Assembly (NCBI RefSeq): GCF_001592305.1
Contig: NZ_BCWR01000005.1
Coordinates: 248,001 to 312,000 of the forward strand
Source of the DNA: Hydrogenophaga taeniospiralis CCUG 15921
Lineage (GTDB): Bacteria; Pseudomonadota; Gammaproteobacteria; Burkholderiales; Burkholderiaceae_C
Length of the DNA stretch: 64,000 nt
Reading direction: 5' to 3'
This document shows positions 1-9,604 of the stretch, one piece after another. Made by a program: the position numbers and the translations under genes. The notes below the pieces were generated by a model. That model saw nothing but the letters and a program-made list of their open reading frames with translations, ran no database searches and was not told the DNA's origin. Every line of letters begins with the position of its first letter. The first letter of the stretch is position 1.

Positions 1-2
1 AC

Positions 3-1946
3 ATGGCCCTCGCTGTGGCCCAGGCGGTGGAATCGGGCTCGGCCCTGGCGGTGGAGGCGGGCACCGGTGTGGGTAAGACCTTTGCCTACCTGGTGCCGCT
101 GTTGCTCAGCGGTCGCCATGCCTTGTTGTCCACCGCCACCCAGGCACTTCAGGACCAGCTTTTCGGGCGTGACATCCCCGCCGTGAGCCGCGCGCTGGGG
201 CTTCCCGTGCGGGTCGCCTTGCTCAAGGGCCGTTCCAGCTATGTGTGTGTCCATCGCCTGGAGCAGGCACGTACCGCTCCGGCGCCCTCCATGCGGTACG
301 ACCCCGCGCTCAGCGCCGGTCTGGAGCATGTGCAGCGCTGGGCGATGGCATCCCGCAGTGGGGATCTGGCAGAGTTACCCGGGCTCGACGAACGTTCGCC
401 ACTGTGGCCGCTGATCAGTTCGACCCGCGAAAATTGCCTGGGAGGGGCCTGCCCGCGCCATGCCGACTGCCACGTCAACCGGGCCCGGCGCGAAGCGCTC
501 CAGGCCGACTGGGTGGTGATCAACCACCACCTTTTCTTTGCCGACCAGCAGGTCCGGGAGTCCGGCGTGGCCGAGCTCTTGCCGAGGGCCGGGGTGGTGG
601 TGTTTGACGAAGCCCATCAACTCAATCAGACCGGGATCGGTTTTTCGGGTCTTGCGTTGGGGTCTGGCCAGGTGCTGGACCTCGCGCGCGATCTGTCCAG
701 CCAGGGGCCGCGTTGGGCGCGGGGCCAGCGGCCGTGGAGCCATCTGGCGCTGGGTCTGGAGCAGGCGGCCCGGGCGTTCCAGCGTCCGTCGGACCACGGG
801 GCTTCACGCAGCCGCTGGCCGCTCAGGACCCCTGAAGGAGTGGATGCGGTGCACTGGGCGCGTGGCGTGGCCGGTGTGACCACGGCTTTGTTGACCGCCA
901 TCGAAGCGCTCGAAGCGACCGCCGGCGCCTCGGCCGACCTGCAGCGTCTGTGCGAGCGGGCGCAGGCTCTGCGGACCGACTGGGTTCGCCTGACGGCGTC
1001 CCGCGCATCCGATGCCGATGGTGCACTGGTGCGCTGGGTGGACTGGGGCACAGGCGCTGCGTGGAAGCTGGTCTGTGCGCCGCTTGATGCATCGGCCCAC
1101 TTTCGACAACTCATGGGCGACCGGCAGGATGGACGCAGCTGGGTGTTCACCTCGGCCACCCTGGGCAGCGACGAGACGCTGGATACGTTCACCGGCCCGC
1201 TGGGGCTGCAGGCCCGGGCGGATCTGCGCACGCTGCTCGTACCGAGTCCGTTCGATCACATGGCGCAGGCGGCCTTGTACGTTCCACACGACCTTCCCGA
1301 GCCCGCCGACCCGGATCACACCCTCGAGTTGGCGCGTGCGGTGGCGCGCTGGGCATCGCGCCTGGGTGGCCGCACGCTCGTGCTCACCACCACGCTGCGG
1401 GCGACCAGCCGCATGGCAGCGCAACTCCAGGCCCTGGTGTCCGAAGGGTGTTGCGAACCGATGCAGGTGCTGGCCCAGGGGCATGGGTCCAAGCGGGCCT
1501 TGTTGGCCCGGTTCCGCGCTGCCGCAGCCTCGCCGCAGGGCGCGGTGCTGGTGGCCTCGGCTTCGTTTTGGGAGGGGGTCGACCTTGCGGGTGATGTATT
1601 GCAGCTGTTGGTGATCGACAAGCTGCCATTTCCTCCGCCCGACGATCCCCTGATCGAAGCCCGGGCCCGCCAGCTCGAACGCCACGGTGAGAGCGCGTTC
1701 AGCGCCTGCTACCTGCCGCAGGCGGCGCTGGCGCTCAAGCAGGGGGCCGGGCGGTTAATCCGCTCGGAAAGCGATCGCGGAGTGCTGGTGATCGGGGACC
1801 GCCGCCTGTTGACCCGCTCGTATGGTCAGCGCCTGCTGGGCGCTTTGCCGCCGATGCGGCGGCTGGTGGACGAAGAGGAACTGATGGTGAATCTGGACGA
1901 ACTGGCGTTCACCAGACTTTCCACCACGGGTCACTCGCGCTCTTGA
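3..1946 (+). CDS. ATP-dependent DNA helicase, DinG/YoaA family (5' end cut by window)
   Basis: An XPD/DinG-type superfamily 2 helicase acting on DNA repair or replication intermediates in the cytoplasm. Seen: Walker A (AGTGVGKT, residues 19-26 of the visible part), four cysteines spaced like the iron-sulfur cluster of this family (82, 145, 150, 156), a DEAH box (202-205), and late helicase motifs including a GAGRLIR segment. The reading frame is open at the left edge, so a short N-terminus is missing. The visible 647 residues are close to the YoaA length, which is why YoaA is as likely as DinG. Its last 38 bases overlap the convergent bamD gene. Confidence 0.9.
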   Translation: MALAVAQAVESGSALAVEAGTGVGKTFAYLVPLLLSGRHALLSTATQALQDQLFGRDIPAVSRALGLPVRVALLKGRSSYVCVHRLEQARTAPAPSMRYDPALSAGLEHVQRWAMASRSGDLAELPGLDERSPLWPLISSTRENCLGGACPRHADCHVNRARREALQADWVVINHHLFFADQQVRESGVAELLPRAGVVVFDEAHQLNQTGIGFSGLALGSGQVLDLARDLSSQGPRWARGQRPWSHLALGLEQAARAFQRPSDHGASRSRWPLRTPEGVDAVHWARGVAGVTTALLTAIEALEATAGASADLQRLCERAQALRTDWVRLTASRASDADGALVRWVDWGTGAAWKLVCAPLDASAHFRQLMGDRQDGRSWVFTSATLGSDETLDTFTGPLGLQARADLRTLLVPSPFDHMAQAALYVPHDLPEPADPDHTLELARAVARWASRLGGRTLVLTTTLRATSRMAAQLQALVSEGCCEPMQVLAQGHGSKRALLARFRAAAASPQGAVLVASASFWEGVDLAGDVLQLLVIDKLPFPPPDDPLIEARARQLERHGESAFSACYLPQAALALKQGAGRLIRSESDRGVLVIGDRRLLTRSYGQRLLGALPPMRRLVDEEELMVNLDELAFTRLSTTGHSRS

Positions 1947-2712
1947 AACCGCGCGAGAGGTACTCGCTCTTCGGGTAGCTGTTCTCCATCACGCGGCGCG
2001 CGTCGTCGCGCAGCTGCGCCATGCCCAGCGCGTCGTAGGAGCGCACCAGAATGAACAAGGCCTCTTCGAGCGCTGGCGCGTCGGTGTAATCGGTCAACGC
2101 GGTCTGGGCGCGGTTGATCGCGGCCAGATAAGCGCCCCGCTGGTAGTAATAACGCGCCACGTGCACTTCGTACTGCGCCAGCGAATTGACGATGTAGGTC
2201 ATGCGGGTGCGGGCATCGGGCGTGTAGCGCGAATCCGGGTACCGGCTCACCACCTCGCGGAACGATTCGAACGACTCCTTGGCCGCCTTCTGGTCACGCT
2301 CGGACAAGTCCTGCCGCGCGAGGGAGCCGAACAGCCCCAGGTTGTCGTTGAAGTTGACCAGACCCTTGAGGTAGTACGCGTAATCCAGGGCGGGGCTGGC
2401 CGGATGCAGACGCAGGAAGCGGTCCAGCACGGCCAGGGCCTGGGCCTGTTCGCCGGCCTTGTAGTGGGTGTAGGCCTTGTCGAGCTGGGCCTGCTGGGCC
2501 AGAGGGGTGCCTGCGGCACGGCCTTCGAGCTTCTCGTACAGCGTCACGGCCTTGTCGAAGTTGCCCGCGTCGCGCTCGTCCTTCGCCTCGGTGTATATCT
2601 TGTTGGGGCTCCAGCCCACGGTGTTGTCCACAGGCGTGCTGTTACAGCCCGAGAGGGCGACTGCGGCGCCCAGCGCGCACAGTGACACAGCAGATAATCT
2701 GAACGAAAGCAT
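1909..2712 (-). CDS. bamD: Outer membrane protein assembly factor BamD (ComL lipoprotein)
   Basis: An essential TPR lipoprotein of the BAM complex, which inserts beta-barrel proteins into the outer membrane from its periplasmic face. The 267-residue product starts with a signal peptide ending in a lipobox (LSGC, Cys23) and continues with TPR-like helix pairs, including the conserved stretch LDYAYYLKGL and a NPY-less, WWKVW-ending C-terminus. The ATG at 2712 was chosen because it directly precedes the signal peptide and has AAGGTG about 9 bases upstream; the frame stays open further upstream but that part is not BamD-like. It is divergent from rluD with only about 34 bases between starts. Confidence 0.93.
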   Translation of the reverse strand: MLSFRLSAVSLCALGAAVALSGCNSTPVDNTVGWSPNKIYTEAKDERDAGNFDKAVTLYEKLEGRAAGTPLAQQAQLDKAYTHYKAGEQAQALAVLDRFLRLHPASPALDYAYYLKGLVNFNDNLGLFGSLARQDLSERDQKAAKESFESFREVVSRYPDSRYTPDARTRMTYIVNSLAQYEVHVARYYYQRGAYLAAINRAQTALTDYTDAPALEEALFILVRSYDALGMAQLRDDARRVMENSYPKSEYLSRGFKSASDPWWKVW

Positions 2713-2746
2713 CACACGCACACCTTTAACAACGGGAAGACAGGTC

Positions 2747-3784
2747 TTGGCAACGGAAATTATATCGACGGGGGGTGTGCAAAGCCGTTCCGTGTCTGTG
2801 GAAGACCTTGAGACGCCCGCCTTCGGCGACGAGGTGCTGGAGGTCGAGATCCGCTTGTGCGAGGTTCCGGCCGAGATGCACGGCTGGCGCATTGACCGCG
2901 CCTTGGCCCGGCTCATTCCCGAATTCTCCCGCTCCTACCTGCAGCAGCTCATGGCCGACGGCGCGGTATGGCTGCGTGGCGCGCCGGCCCACAAGGCCGC
3001 TGCCCGCATCGCCGTGGGCGAGCGCCTGCAGGTGGAACTGCGCCCCACCCAGCAGGCGATGGCCTTTGTGCCGCAGCCCATGGCGCTGGAGGTGGTCTTT
3101 GAAGACGCCGACCTGCTGGTGATCAACAAACCGGCTGGCCTAGTGGTGCATCCGGCGGCGGGCCACTGGAGCGGCACCTTGCTCAATGGCCTGCTGGCCC
3201 ACCATGCCGCGGCCGCCAGCCTTCCCCGCGCGGGCATCGTGCATCGGCTCGACAAGGACACGTCGGGGCTGATGCTGGTGGGCAAGAGCCGGCAGGCGGT
3301 CGAGGCGCTGGTGCGCGCCATCGCCGCCCGCGAGGTCAACCGGCAGTACCTGGCACTCGCACATGGGCGCTGGCAGGGGCCGGCTGAGCAGGCCGTCGAC
3401 CAGCCGATCGGCCGCGATGTGCACAACCGGCTGCGCATGGCGGTGGTGCGACCCGAGTCCGCCACGGGCAAGCCGGCCCAGACCACGGTGCGCCTGCTCG
3501 ACGGAACGGAGCAGGCCTGTCTGGTCGCTTGCAAACTGCACACTGGGCGGACGCACCAGATCCGTGTGCACATGGCCTGGCTGGGGCACCCCCTGGTCGG
3601 CGACACCCTGTATGGCGGCAAGCCTTTGTGGGGAATGGCGCGCCAGGCATTGCACGCGACGCGGCTGCGCCTGCTGCACCCCACGCGGGGCCAGTCGCTC
3701 GATTTCCTGATCCCCCCGCCAGCGGATTTCCAGCAACTGCTGGCAGAGACCGGTCTCCATTACAATGAGAGCCAGCTGGGGTGA
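2747..3784 (+). CDS. rluD: 23S rRNA pseudouridine synthase RluD family
   Basis: Converts uridines of 23S rRNA helix 69 (1911/1915/1917 in E. coli) to pseudouridine. Seen: an N-terminal S4 RNA-binding domain (HGWRIDRALARLIPEFSRS region), then the RluA/RluD catalytic core with the HRLDKDTSGL motif (catalytic Asp about residue 169), and the GRTHQIRVH motif. Length (345) fits the family. The start is uncertain: TTG 2747 has GGGAAG seven bases upstream, while GTG 2777, 2792 and 2798 are in-frame alternatives. Codons upstream of 2747 overlap the bamD start and are not protein-like. Confidence 0.9.
   Translation: MATEIISTGGVQSRSVSVEDLETPAFGDEVLEVEIRLCEVPAEMHGWRIDRALARLIPEFSRSYLQQLMADGAVWLRGAPAHKAAARIAVGERLQVELRPTQQAMAFVPQPMALEVVFEDADLLVINKPAGLVVHPAAGHWSGTLLNGLLAHHAAAASLPRAGIVHRLDKDTSGLMLVGKSRQAVEALVRAIAAREVNRQYLALAHGRWQGPAEQAVDQPIGRDVHNRLRMAVVRPESATGKPAQTTVRLLDGTEQACLVACKLHTGRTHQIRVHMAWLGHPLVGDTLYGGKPLWGMARQALHATRLRLLHPTRGQSLDFLIPPPADFQQLLAETGLHYNESQLG
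2759..2764 (-). promoter_or_regulatory. Candidate -10 element for bamD
   Basis: On the minus strand this is a perfect TATAAT, about 47 bases upstream of the bamD ATG. No convincing -35 hexamer lies at the usual distance, so this is only a candidate. It falls inside the first codons of rluD as annotated here. Confidence 0.35.
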
Positions 3785-3805
3785 CGCCACGCCAGTCTGC
3801 GCAGT

Positions 3806-3826
3806 GGCCCGAAGCGGGCCCGGTTT
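3806..3826 (+). terminator. Possible terminator after rluD
   Basis: A six-base-pair GC stem (GGCCCG, loop AAG, CGGGCC) at 3806-3820 is followed by CGGTTT. It stands about 20 bases past the rluD stop. The T-run is short, so termination would be weak. Confidence 0.35.
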
Positions 3827-3955
3827 CTCCCACAGCTCCCTATTGGCCCCTGATTGTTCCCTTGCGGGACGACGTGCCTGAAACCCGATGCTGAGGCCGC
3901 TGGACTCCATCCACGATGGGGCGCTTGCAGGCCATGCCGACCTTGTTCTCATGGA

Positions 3956-3975
3956 CATCCCGCCCGGGCGGGATG
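3956..3975. repeat. Perfect 20-base palindrome upstream of scpB
   Basis: CATCCCGCCCGGGCGGGATG is its own reverse complement and ends 22 bases before the scpB start codon. It could be a hairpin or cruciform in the leader or a protein site; its function is not known. The surrounding 213-base gap between rluD and scpB holds no recognised gene. Confidence 0.7.
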
Positions 3976-3997
3976 CCGGTTACAGACAGACACGACG

Positions 3998-4723
3998 ATG
4001 AACACCACGGATGCCAAGCGCGTCCTTGAGACGGCTTTGATTTGCGCGCCCCAACCGCTGACTGTGCGGGAATTGAGCGTTCTCTTCGACATGGAAGTCT
4101 CACCCGACGCGCTCAAGACCCTGCTGGCCGACCTGCAGCTGGACTGGGCCGGGCGCGGCGTGGAGCTGGTCCAGGTGGCCAGCGGCTGGCGCTTCCAGAG
4201 CCGGCCGGAGCTGCGCCCCTATCTGGATCGTCTGCATCCGGAAAAACCGCCCCGGTACACGCGTGCAACGCTGGAAACGCTGGCCATCATCGCCTACCGT
4301 CAGCCCGTGACGCGCGGTGACATGGAAGACATCCGGGGCGTGACCATCAACTCGCTGATTCTCAAGCAGCTGGAAGACCGCGGGTGGGTGGAAGTGATCG
4401 GTCACCGAGAAACTGTGGGCCGACCGGCGCTCTTCGCCACCACCCGCCAGTTCCTCGACGATCTGGGGATTTCTTCGCTCGACCAGTTGCCGCCGCTCGA
4501 AGGCAGCGATGTGCAGGAGTCGGCGCTGGACCGGCTCGATTTCGAGTCGCTTTCGGTCAGCTTGCAGCCCCCACACGAAGACGCCGAGATCGCGGCAGAA
4601 GCCGTTCCTGCCGCCGACGCCTCCCTTCCCGATTCCGCCCCCGGCCTCGCCAGCGAATTGCCGCTGGAAGCCTCCCCACAGGACAACCATGACACCGGTG
4701 CCACCCCCACACAACCCGCCTGA
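3998..4723 (+). CDS. scpB: Segregation and condensation protein B
   Basis: A kleisin-interacting subunit of the SMC-ScpA-ScpB condensin that compacts and segregates the chromosome. Two winged-helix domains are visible in the first 190 residues, with the typical segments [35 protein letters not shown] and [21 protein letters not shown]. The C-terminal 55 residues are acidic and Pro/Ala-rich, probably disordered. ATG 3998 matches the usual ScpB N-terminus. No scpA lies next to it. The end overlaps the rluB-like gene by 35 bases, suggesting a joint transcript. Confidence 0.93.
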   Translation: MNTTDAKRVLETALICAPQPLTVRELSVLFDMEVSPDALKTLLADLQLDWAGRGVELVQVASGWRFQSRPELRPYLDRLHPEKPPRYTRATLETLAIIAYRQPVTRGDMEDIRGVTINSLILKQLEDRGWVEVIGHRETVGRPALFATTRQFLDDLGISSLDQLPPLEGSDVQESALDRLDFESLSVSLQPPHEDAEIAAEAVPAADASLPDSAPGLASELPLEASPQDNHDTGATPTQPA

Positions 4724-6065
4724 GTTGGCACCCGAGGGTCCTTCCCGGGACGACGCGGTGCAGCAACCCGTACCCGCATCCAGTCCGCCGGAGGTGGTCG
4801 AGGCCAGCCCGCCTGTGCCTGCAGCCCAGGCACGGCGACCCGCTGAACCCGAAGCGCTGCGCTTTGACGACGTGGTCAGCGGCGCTTTTGACGCCGAACA
4901 GGAAAAAGACCTGCCATTGCCCACCAAGCGGGTGCTCGCGCCCGAGGCCGAATCGCCCAAGCTGCACAAGGTGTTGGCGCAGGCGGGCATGGGCTCGCGG
5001 CTGGAAATGGAGCAGTTGATCCTGGAGGGTCGCATTTCGGTCAATGGCGAGCCGGCCCACATCGGCCAGCGCATTCAGTACGGCGATGTGATCAAGGTCA
5101 ACGGCAAGCCGGTGCGGGTGCGCATGACGCCGCCGCCACCGCGCGTGCTGGCGTACCACAAGCCCGCGGGTGAGGTGGTGTCGCACGACGACCCGCAGAA
5201 CCGCCCCACGGTGTTCCGCCGTTTGCCGCGCCTGTACCAGGGCAAATGGCAGTCGGTCGGCCGGCTCGACATCAACACCGAAGGCCTGTTGCTGCTGACG
5301 GACTCGGGGGAACTGGCGAACCGCCTGATGCACCCGCGCTTTGGCCTGCAGCGCGAATACGCGGTGCGTGTGCTCGGTGCCCTGTCCAACGATGAAAAGC
5401 AGCGCCTGCTCGACGGTGTGCGGCTCGACGACGGCGTGGCGCAGTTTGCCAGCATCGAAGACGGCGGTGGCGAGGGCGCCAATTGCTGGTACCGGGTCAC
5501 GATTGGCGAAGGCCGCAACCGCGAGGTGCGTCGCATGTTCGAGGCGGTGGGCCATGCGGTGAGCCGCCTGATCCGCATCCGGTATGGCGCCATGATGCTG
5601 CCGCGAGGCCTCAAGCGCGGCGTGTGGATCGAGCTCGACCAGCGCGATATCGACCGGCTTACCGCCGCGGCTGGCATGCACGCCGCCGCCGGTGAGGGCG
5701 ATCGAGCGGCCCGTCCCGTGGGCCGTCATCCCGCCAACCGGGGTAAGGCGGGCAACAAAGGGGGCAAGACCTATGGCAATCCGGCCGGCAGCCGTGGTGA
5801 CGCGCCGCCGCCGGGTGCCCGTCGGGGTCGCAGCCTCTGGGCGCCAGACGGCACGAGCGCGCCAGGCACCGCTCCGAATGCCCGCGGTGGCAAGGGCGGC
5901 CCCAAAGGGCAGGGTGGCAAGCCTTCCCAGCCAGATCCCATGAAGACCTCGTTTGGCTACATCGGTCAGGACGCCTTGCAGCGCCAGCGTGAGCAGGACG
6001 GCGGCCGGGGCGGCCCAGCTGGTGGTGGACGCCGCCGTGGAGGCGGTCGCCAAGGCGGGCGCTGA
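4689..6065 (+). CDS. rluB: 23S rRNA pseudouridine synthase, RluB/RsuA family, with long basic tail
   Basis: Makes pseudouridine in rRNA; RluB modifies 23S position 2605 in E. coli. Seen: an acidic, Pro-rich N-terminal extension of about 95 residues, an S4 domain beginning at [14 protein letters not shown], the catalytic [13 protein letters not shown] motif (Asp about residue 194), and the [15 protein letters not shown] motif. From about residue 325 to the end (458) the protein is Gly/Arg/Lys-rich with repeated RG and GG pairs, typical of disordered RNA-binding tails. ATG 4689 lies within scpB. The RluB assignment over RluE/RluF rests on family look and context. Confidence 0.88.
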   Translation: MTPVPPPHNPPELAPEGPSRDDAVQQPVPASSPPEVVEASPPVPAAQARRPAEPEALRFDDVVSGAFDAEQEKDLPLPTKRVLAPEAESPKLHKVLAQAGMGSRLEMEQLILEGRISVNGEPAHIGQRIQYGDVIKVNGKPVRVRMTPPPPRVLAYHKPAGEVVSHDDPQNRPTVFRRLPRLYQGKWQSVGRLDINTEGLLLLTDSGELANRLMHPRFGLQREYAVRVLGALSNDEKQRLLDGVRLDDGVAQFASIEDGGGEGANCWYRVTIGEGRNREVRRMFEAVGHAVSRLIRIRYGAMMLPRGLKRGVWIELDQRDIDRLTAAAGMHAAAGEGDRAARPVGRHPANRGKAGNKGGKTYGNPAGSRGDAPPPGARRGRSLWAPDGTSAPGTAPNARGGKGGPKGQGGKPSQPDPMKTSFGYIGQDALQRQREQDGGRGGPAGGGRRRGGGRQGGR

Positions 6066-6201
6066 GTCTGTGTTTCGTTCGCCTGGTTTCGCTGCGGCCA
6101 AGTCGCGCAGTGGGCTGGAAACCGGGCGCCCGTTGTAGAATCAAAGGCTTTGCGGGACATCGCAAATATCACGAATTACCCAACAAAACCCAAGGATATA
6201 T

Positions 6202-6627
6202 ATGGCCATCGAACGCACCCTCTCGATCATCAAACCCGACGCCGTCGCCAAGAACGTCATCGGCCAGATCTACGCCCGTTTTGAAGCCGCCGGCCTGAAG
6301 GTCGTGGCGGCCCGCATGGCCCACCTCTCGCGTGGCGAAGCCGAAGCTTTTTACGCTGTGCACAAAGAGCGTCCTTTCTTCAAGGATCTGGTCGATTTCA
6401 TGATCTCCGGCCCCGTGATGATCCAGGCCCTCGAAGGCGAAGGCGCCATCGCCAAGAACCGCGACCTGATGGGCGCGACCGATCCGAAGAAAGCCGCCGC
6501 CGGCACCATTCGCGCCGACTTTGCCGACAGCATCGACGCCAACGCCGTGCATGGCTCCGACGCGCCCGAAACGGCTGCGGCCGAAGTGGCGTTTTTCTTT
6601 GCCGGCATGAACGTCTATTCGCGTTGA
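6202..6627 (+). CDS. ndk: Nucleoside diphosphate kinase
   Basis: Transfers the gamma phosphate of ATP to nucleoside diphosphates through a phosphohistidine, balancing the NTP and dNTP pools. The 141-residue protein has the standard NDK length and the active-site motif NAVHGSD with the catalytic His at 117. AAGGA lies just upstream of the ATG. A TAGAAT hexamer at 6136-6141 is a possible -10, but no good -35 is visible. It opens the conserved run ndk-rlmN-pilW-rodZ-ispG-hisS; rlmN starts 7 bases after its stop. Confidence 0.97.
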   Translation: MAIERTLSIIKPDAVAKNVIGQIYARFEAAGLKVVAARMAHLSRGEAEAFYAVHKERPFFKDLVDFMISGPVMIQALEGEGAIAKNRDLMGATDPKKAAAGTIRADFADSIDANAVHGSDAPETAAAEVAFFFAGMNVYSR

Positions 6628-6634
6628 TCATGTC

Positions 6635-7786
6635 ATGACGGCCAACCTGCTCGACTTCGATCTTGAAGGCTTGGCCGCCTTTTGCGAAAAGCTGGGCGAA
6701 AAGCGTTTTCGCGCCGTCCAGCTGTTTCGCTGGATTCATCAAAAAGGGGCGTCGGGCTTCGATGAGATGACCGACCTCGCGCGCAGCCTGCGCGAGAAGC
6801 TGCCTTCGGTCTGCGCCATCACGGGCTTGCCGGTGCTCTCGCGCCAGGACTCTGCCGACGGCACCATCAAGTGGCTGTTCGATGTGGGTGACGGCAACGC
6901 GGTGGAAACCGTGTTCATCCCCGAGGACGACCGCGGAACCCTGTGCATTTCCTCCCAGGCCGGCTGCGCCGTCGGCTGCCGCTTCTGCTCCACCGGCCAC
7001 CAGGGCTTTTCGCGCAACCTCACCACCGGTGAAATCCTGGCACAGCTCTGGCACGCCGAGCGGTTCTTGCGCAAGCACCTGGGCAAAACGGAGCGCGTGA
7101 TCACCAACGTGGTGATGATGGGCATGGGTGAGCCGCTGCAGAACTACGGCGCACTCATCCCGGCGCTGCGCGTGATGCTGGACGACCATGGTTATGGCCT
7201 CTCGCGCCGCCGCGTGACGGTATCCACCTCGGGTGTGGTGCCCATGATCGACCGCCTGGCCCAGGACTGCCCGGTGGCTCTGGCCGTGTCGCTGCACGCC
7301 CCCAACGACGCGCTGCGCGATGTGCTGGTGCCGCTCAATCGCAAGTACCCGATCGCCGAGCTGCTCGACGCCTGCCTGCGCTATCTGCCGGCCGCGCCGC
7401 GCGACTTCATCACCTTCGAATACTGCATGCTCGACGGGGTGAACGACCAGCCCGAACACGCCCGGCAGTTGCTGGCCTTGCTCAAGGGCCATGGGGGCCG
7501 AGGGGTTCCATGCAAAATCAACCTGATCCCGTTCAATCCGTTCCCCGATTCGGGCCTGAAATGTTCACCCCGGTCGGTGGTGCTGCATTTCGGCAAGATT
7601 CTCAACGATGGCGGGATCGTTACCACGGTGCGCAAGACGCGTGGTGACGACATCGATGCCGCCTGCGGCCAGCTTGCGGGAGATGTGCTGGACCGCACCA
7701 ATGCGGCGAGCCGTCTGTCGCAGCGCCGGCAGCAGACCGAGCAACCCATCCGGTTTGTGCACACAGCCAAGGAAAAACAGGCATGA
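6635..7786 (+). CDS. rlmN: Dual-specificity rRNA/tRNA adenine-C2 methyltransferase RlmN
   Basis: A radical-SAM enzyme that methylates C2 of A2503 in 23S rRNA and A37 in some tRNAs. Seen in the 383 residues: the [4Fe-4S]-binding CxxxCxxC (Cys111, 115, 118), the GMGEPLQN motif, and a C-terminal Cys344 in the position of the methyl-carrying, mechanism-essential cysteine. Length matches the family (about 380). Its stop codon overlaps the pilW start by 4 bases (ATGA), so translation is probably coupled. Confidence 0.96.
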   Translation: MTANLLDFDLEGLAAFCEKLGEKRFRAVQLFRWIHQKGASGFDEMTDLARSLREKLPSVCAITGLPVLSRQDSADGTIKWLFDVGDGNAVETVFIPEDDRGTLCISSQAGCAVGCRFCSTGHQGFSRNLTTGEILAQLWHAERFLRKHLGKTERVITNVVMMGMGEPLQNYGALIPALRVMLDDHGYGLSRRRVTVSTSGVVPMIDRLAQDCPVALAVSLHAPNDALRDVLVPLNRKYPIAELLDACLRYLPAAPRDFITFEYCMLDGVNDQPEHARQLLALLKGHGGRGVPCKINLIPFNPFPDSGLKCSPRSVVLHFGKILNDGGIVTTVRKTRGDDIDAACGQLAGDVLDRTNAASRLSQRRQQTEQPIRFVHTAKEKQA

Positions 7787-8643
7787 CACCAGTACTTCGA
7801 TTCGGTTCCGACGGGCATGGTTTTGCGAAAGGATGGACCAGGCGCTACGCTGGGCTGGTCCTGCTTGTGCCGATGCTGCTGGCGATGGCGGTGTTGCAGG
7901 GGTGTGCCACCCCGCCCGCATCGGCCACGTCGACCACGGCCGAGCCCATCACCGAATCGGACGAACCCGAAACCCGCAAGCGCGCGCGCATCCGTCTGGA
8001 GCTGGCTTCCAACTACTTTGAGCAAGGGCAGACCTCGGTCGCTCTTGACGAAATCAAACAATCGCTGGCGGCCGACCCGACCTATGGCCCCGCCTACGTG
8101 CTGCGTGGCCTGGTCTATATGCGGCTCAACGACGCGCGCCAGGCAGAAGACAGCTTCAAGCGGGCCTTGCAGATCAATCCCAAGGACCCGGATGCCCTGC
8201 ACAACTTCGGCTGGTTTGCCTGCAATCAGGGCCGCCACACCGAGGCGATCCAGTCGTTCACGCAAGCGCTGTCCAGCCCGATCTACAGTGGCCAGGCCAA
8301 GACCTTGATGCTCAAAGGCACGTGTGAGCTCCGCATGGGGCGCCTACCGGAAGCCGAAGGTAGTTTCGCCCGCTCTTACGAGCTCGATCCGGGCAACCCC
8401 TACGTGGGCTACAACCTGGCATCGCTGCTGTTTCGGCGGAATGAAGATACCCGGGCCCAATTCATTGTCCGGCGGGTGAACAACTCCGAACTCGCCAACG
8501 CCGAGACGCTCTGGCTGGGCATCAAGGTGGAACGCCGCCTGCGCAATAACGATGCGGTCAAGCAGTTGGCCCAGCAGCTTTCACGCCGTTATCCGCAGTC
8601 TCGTGAGTGGGCGGCCTACCAGCGGGGATCTTTCGATGAGTGA
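7783..8643 (+). CDS. pilW: Type IV pilus biogenesis lipoprotein PilF/PilW
   Basis: A TPR lipoprotein (pilotin) that helps the PilQ secretin assemble in the outer membrane. The 286-residue protein has a long signal region (hydrophobic [17 protein letters not shown], lipobox at LQGC) followed by about five or six TPR units, including [15 protein letters not shown] and [16 protein letters not shown], which are typical of the family. It overlaps rlmN by 4 bases and rodZ by 8. The same rlmN-pilF-rodZ order is known from other proteobacteria, supporting the call. Confidence 0.9.
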   Translation: MTPVLRFGSDGHGFAKGWTRRYAGLVLLVPMLLAMAVLQGCATPPASATSTTAEPITESDEPETRKRARIRLELASNYFEQGQTSVALDEIKQSLAADPTYGPAYVLRGLVYMRLNDARQAEDSFKRALQINPKDPDALHNFGWFACNQGRHTEAIQSFTQALSSPIYSGQAKTLMLKGTCELRMGRLPEAEGSFARSYELDPGNPYVGYNLASLLFRRNEDTRAQFIVRRVNNSELANAETLWLGIKVERRLRNNDAVKQLAQQLSRRYPQSREWAAYQRGSFDE

Positions 8644-9604
8644 GCAGTGGTCCCAGGATCCTGACGCCATGGCTCAGATGGACGAGTCGGCGGAGAGCCC
8701 ACCGGTCTTTCTTCGGCAGGCCCGCGAGGCCGCCGGCCTGCACATCGCTGCGCTGGCTGCGGCACTGAAGGTGCCCGTCAAGAAGCTTGAGGCGCTGGAG
8801 GCCGGGCGTTACGACGAGTTGCCGGACATGACGTTTGCCCGGGCGCTGGCTTCTAGCGCCAGCCGCCACCTCAAGATCGATCCAGCCATCGTCCTGTCGC
8901 AGATTCCGCTCGGACACGCACCCCAACTGGGTGCGCCGCACCCGGCGATCAATGCCCCGTTCAAGACCCCCAACGATGCCCAGTCGGGCAGTCCCTTGCG
9001 CTGGCTGCTTCGCCCCGCCGTGCTGGCCGCGGTGGTGCTGCTGCTCGCGACACTGGTGCTGGCTTTCCTTCCGGCGTTCGATGCCGGATTGCTGACCTCG
9101 GGCGGCTCGGGCAGCGAGGCACCACCCACGGTCAGTGAAACGGTGAGCCCCGCCGAGTCAGGGACGCCGGCGACCGAGGGCAGCGCCGTCGAGCCCGTTG
9201 CGCCCGTCGCTTCTGATGCATCGCCCGCATCTCCGGCGGCCCTCGGGACCCCACCCGACAGCCAGCCTTTGCCGCAGGAAACGCCCGTGGCCGAATCCTC
9301 CAACGCCGCCCCCGCTCCGGAGTCGGTGGCCGTACCGTCGGCATCTGCAGTTCCGTTGACCACGTCCGGTAGCCTGCTGAGCATCGCCGCCACGGGCGAG
9401 TCCTGGCTGCAGGTGATCAACGGTTCGGGCAAGGTGGTGGTGCAGCGCATGCTGAAAGCCGGTGATGTGATGGACTTCTCCGCAGCTCCGCCCTATTCGG
9501 TGGTGCTGGGGCGTGCTGACGCAGCCCAGGTCACGGTGCGTGGCCGCCCGTTCGATGTGACGCCCTATGCGCGCAACAGCGTGGCCCGTTTCGAGGTGAA
9601 ATGA
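8636..9604 (+). CDS. rodZ: Cytoskeletal protein RodZ-like (HTH plus DUF4115)
   Basis: A bitopic membrane protein that links MreB to the elongation machinery and supports rod shape. Seen: a cytoplasmic Cro/CI-like helix-turn-helix near residues 23-90 ([20 protein letters not shown]), one membrane segment near 122-145 ([20 protein letters not shown]), a Pro/Ala/Ser-rich periplasmic linker to about 240, and a C-terminal DUF4115 domain ([19 protein letters not shown]). Length 322 is normal. ATG 8636 overlaps the pilW end by 8 bases; the ispG start overlaps its stop. Confidence 0.9.
   Translation: MSEQWSQDPDAMAQMDESAESPPVFLRQAREAAGLHIAALAAALKVPVKKLEALEAGRYDELPDMTFARALASSASRHLKIDPAIVLSQIPLGHAPQLGAPHPAINAPFKTPNDAQSGSPLRWLLRPAVLAAVVLLLATLVLAFLPAFDAGLLTSGGSGSEAPPTVSETVSPAESGTPATEGSAVEPVAPVASDASPASPAALGTPPDSQPLPQETPVAESSNAAPAPESVAVPSASAVPLTTSGSLLSIAATGESWLQVINGSGKVVVQRMLKAGDVMDFSAAPPYSVVLGRADAAQVTVRGRPFDVTPYARNSVARFEVK

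Noticed and set aside
6136-6141. TAGAAT as the ndk promoter -10
   Set aside because: No -35 hexamer at a workable distance; left out as a feature and only mentioned with ndk.
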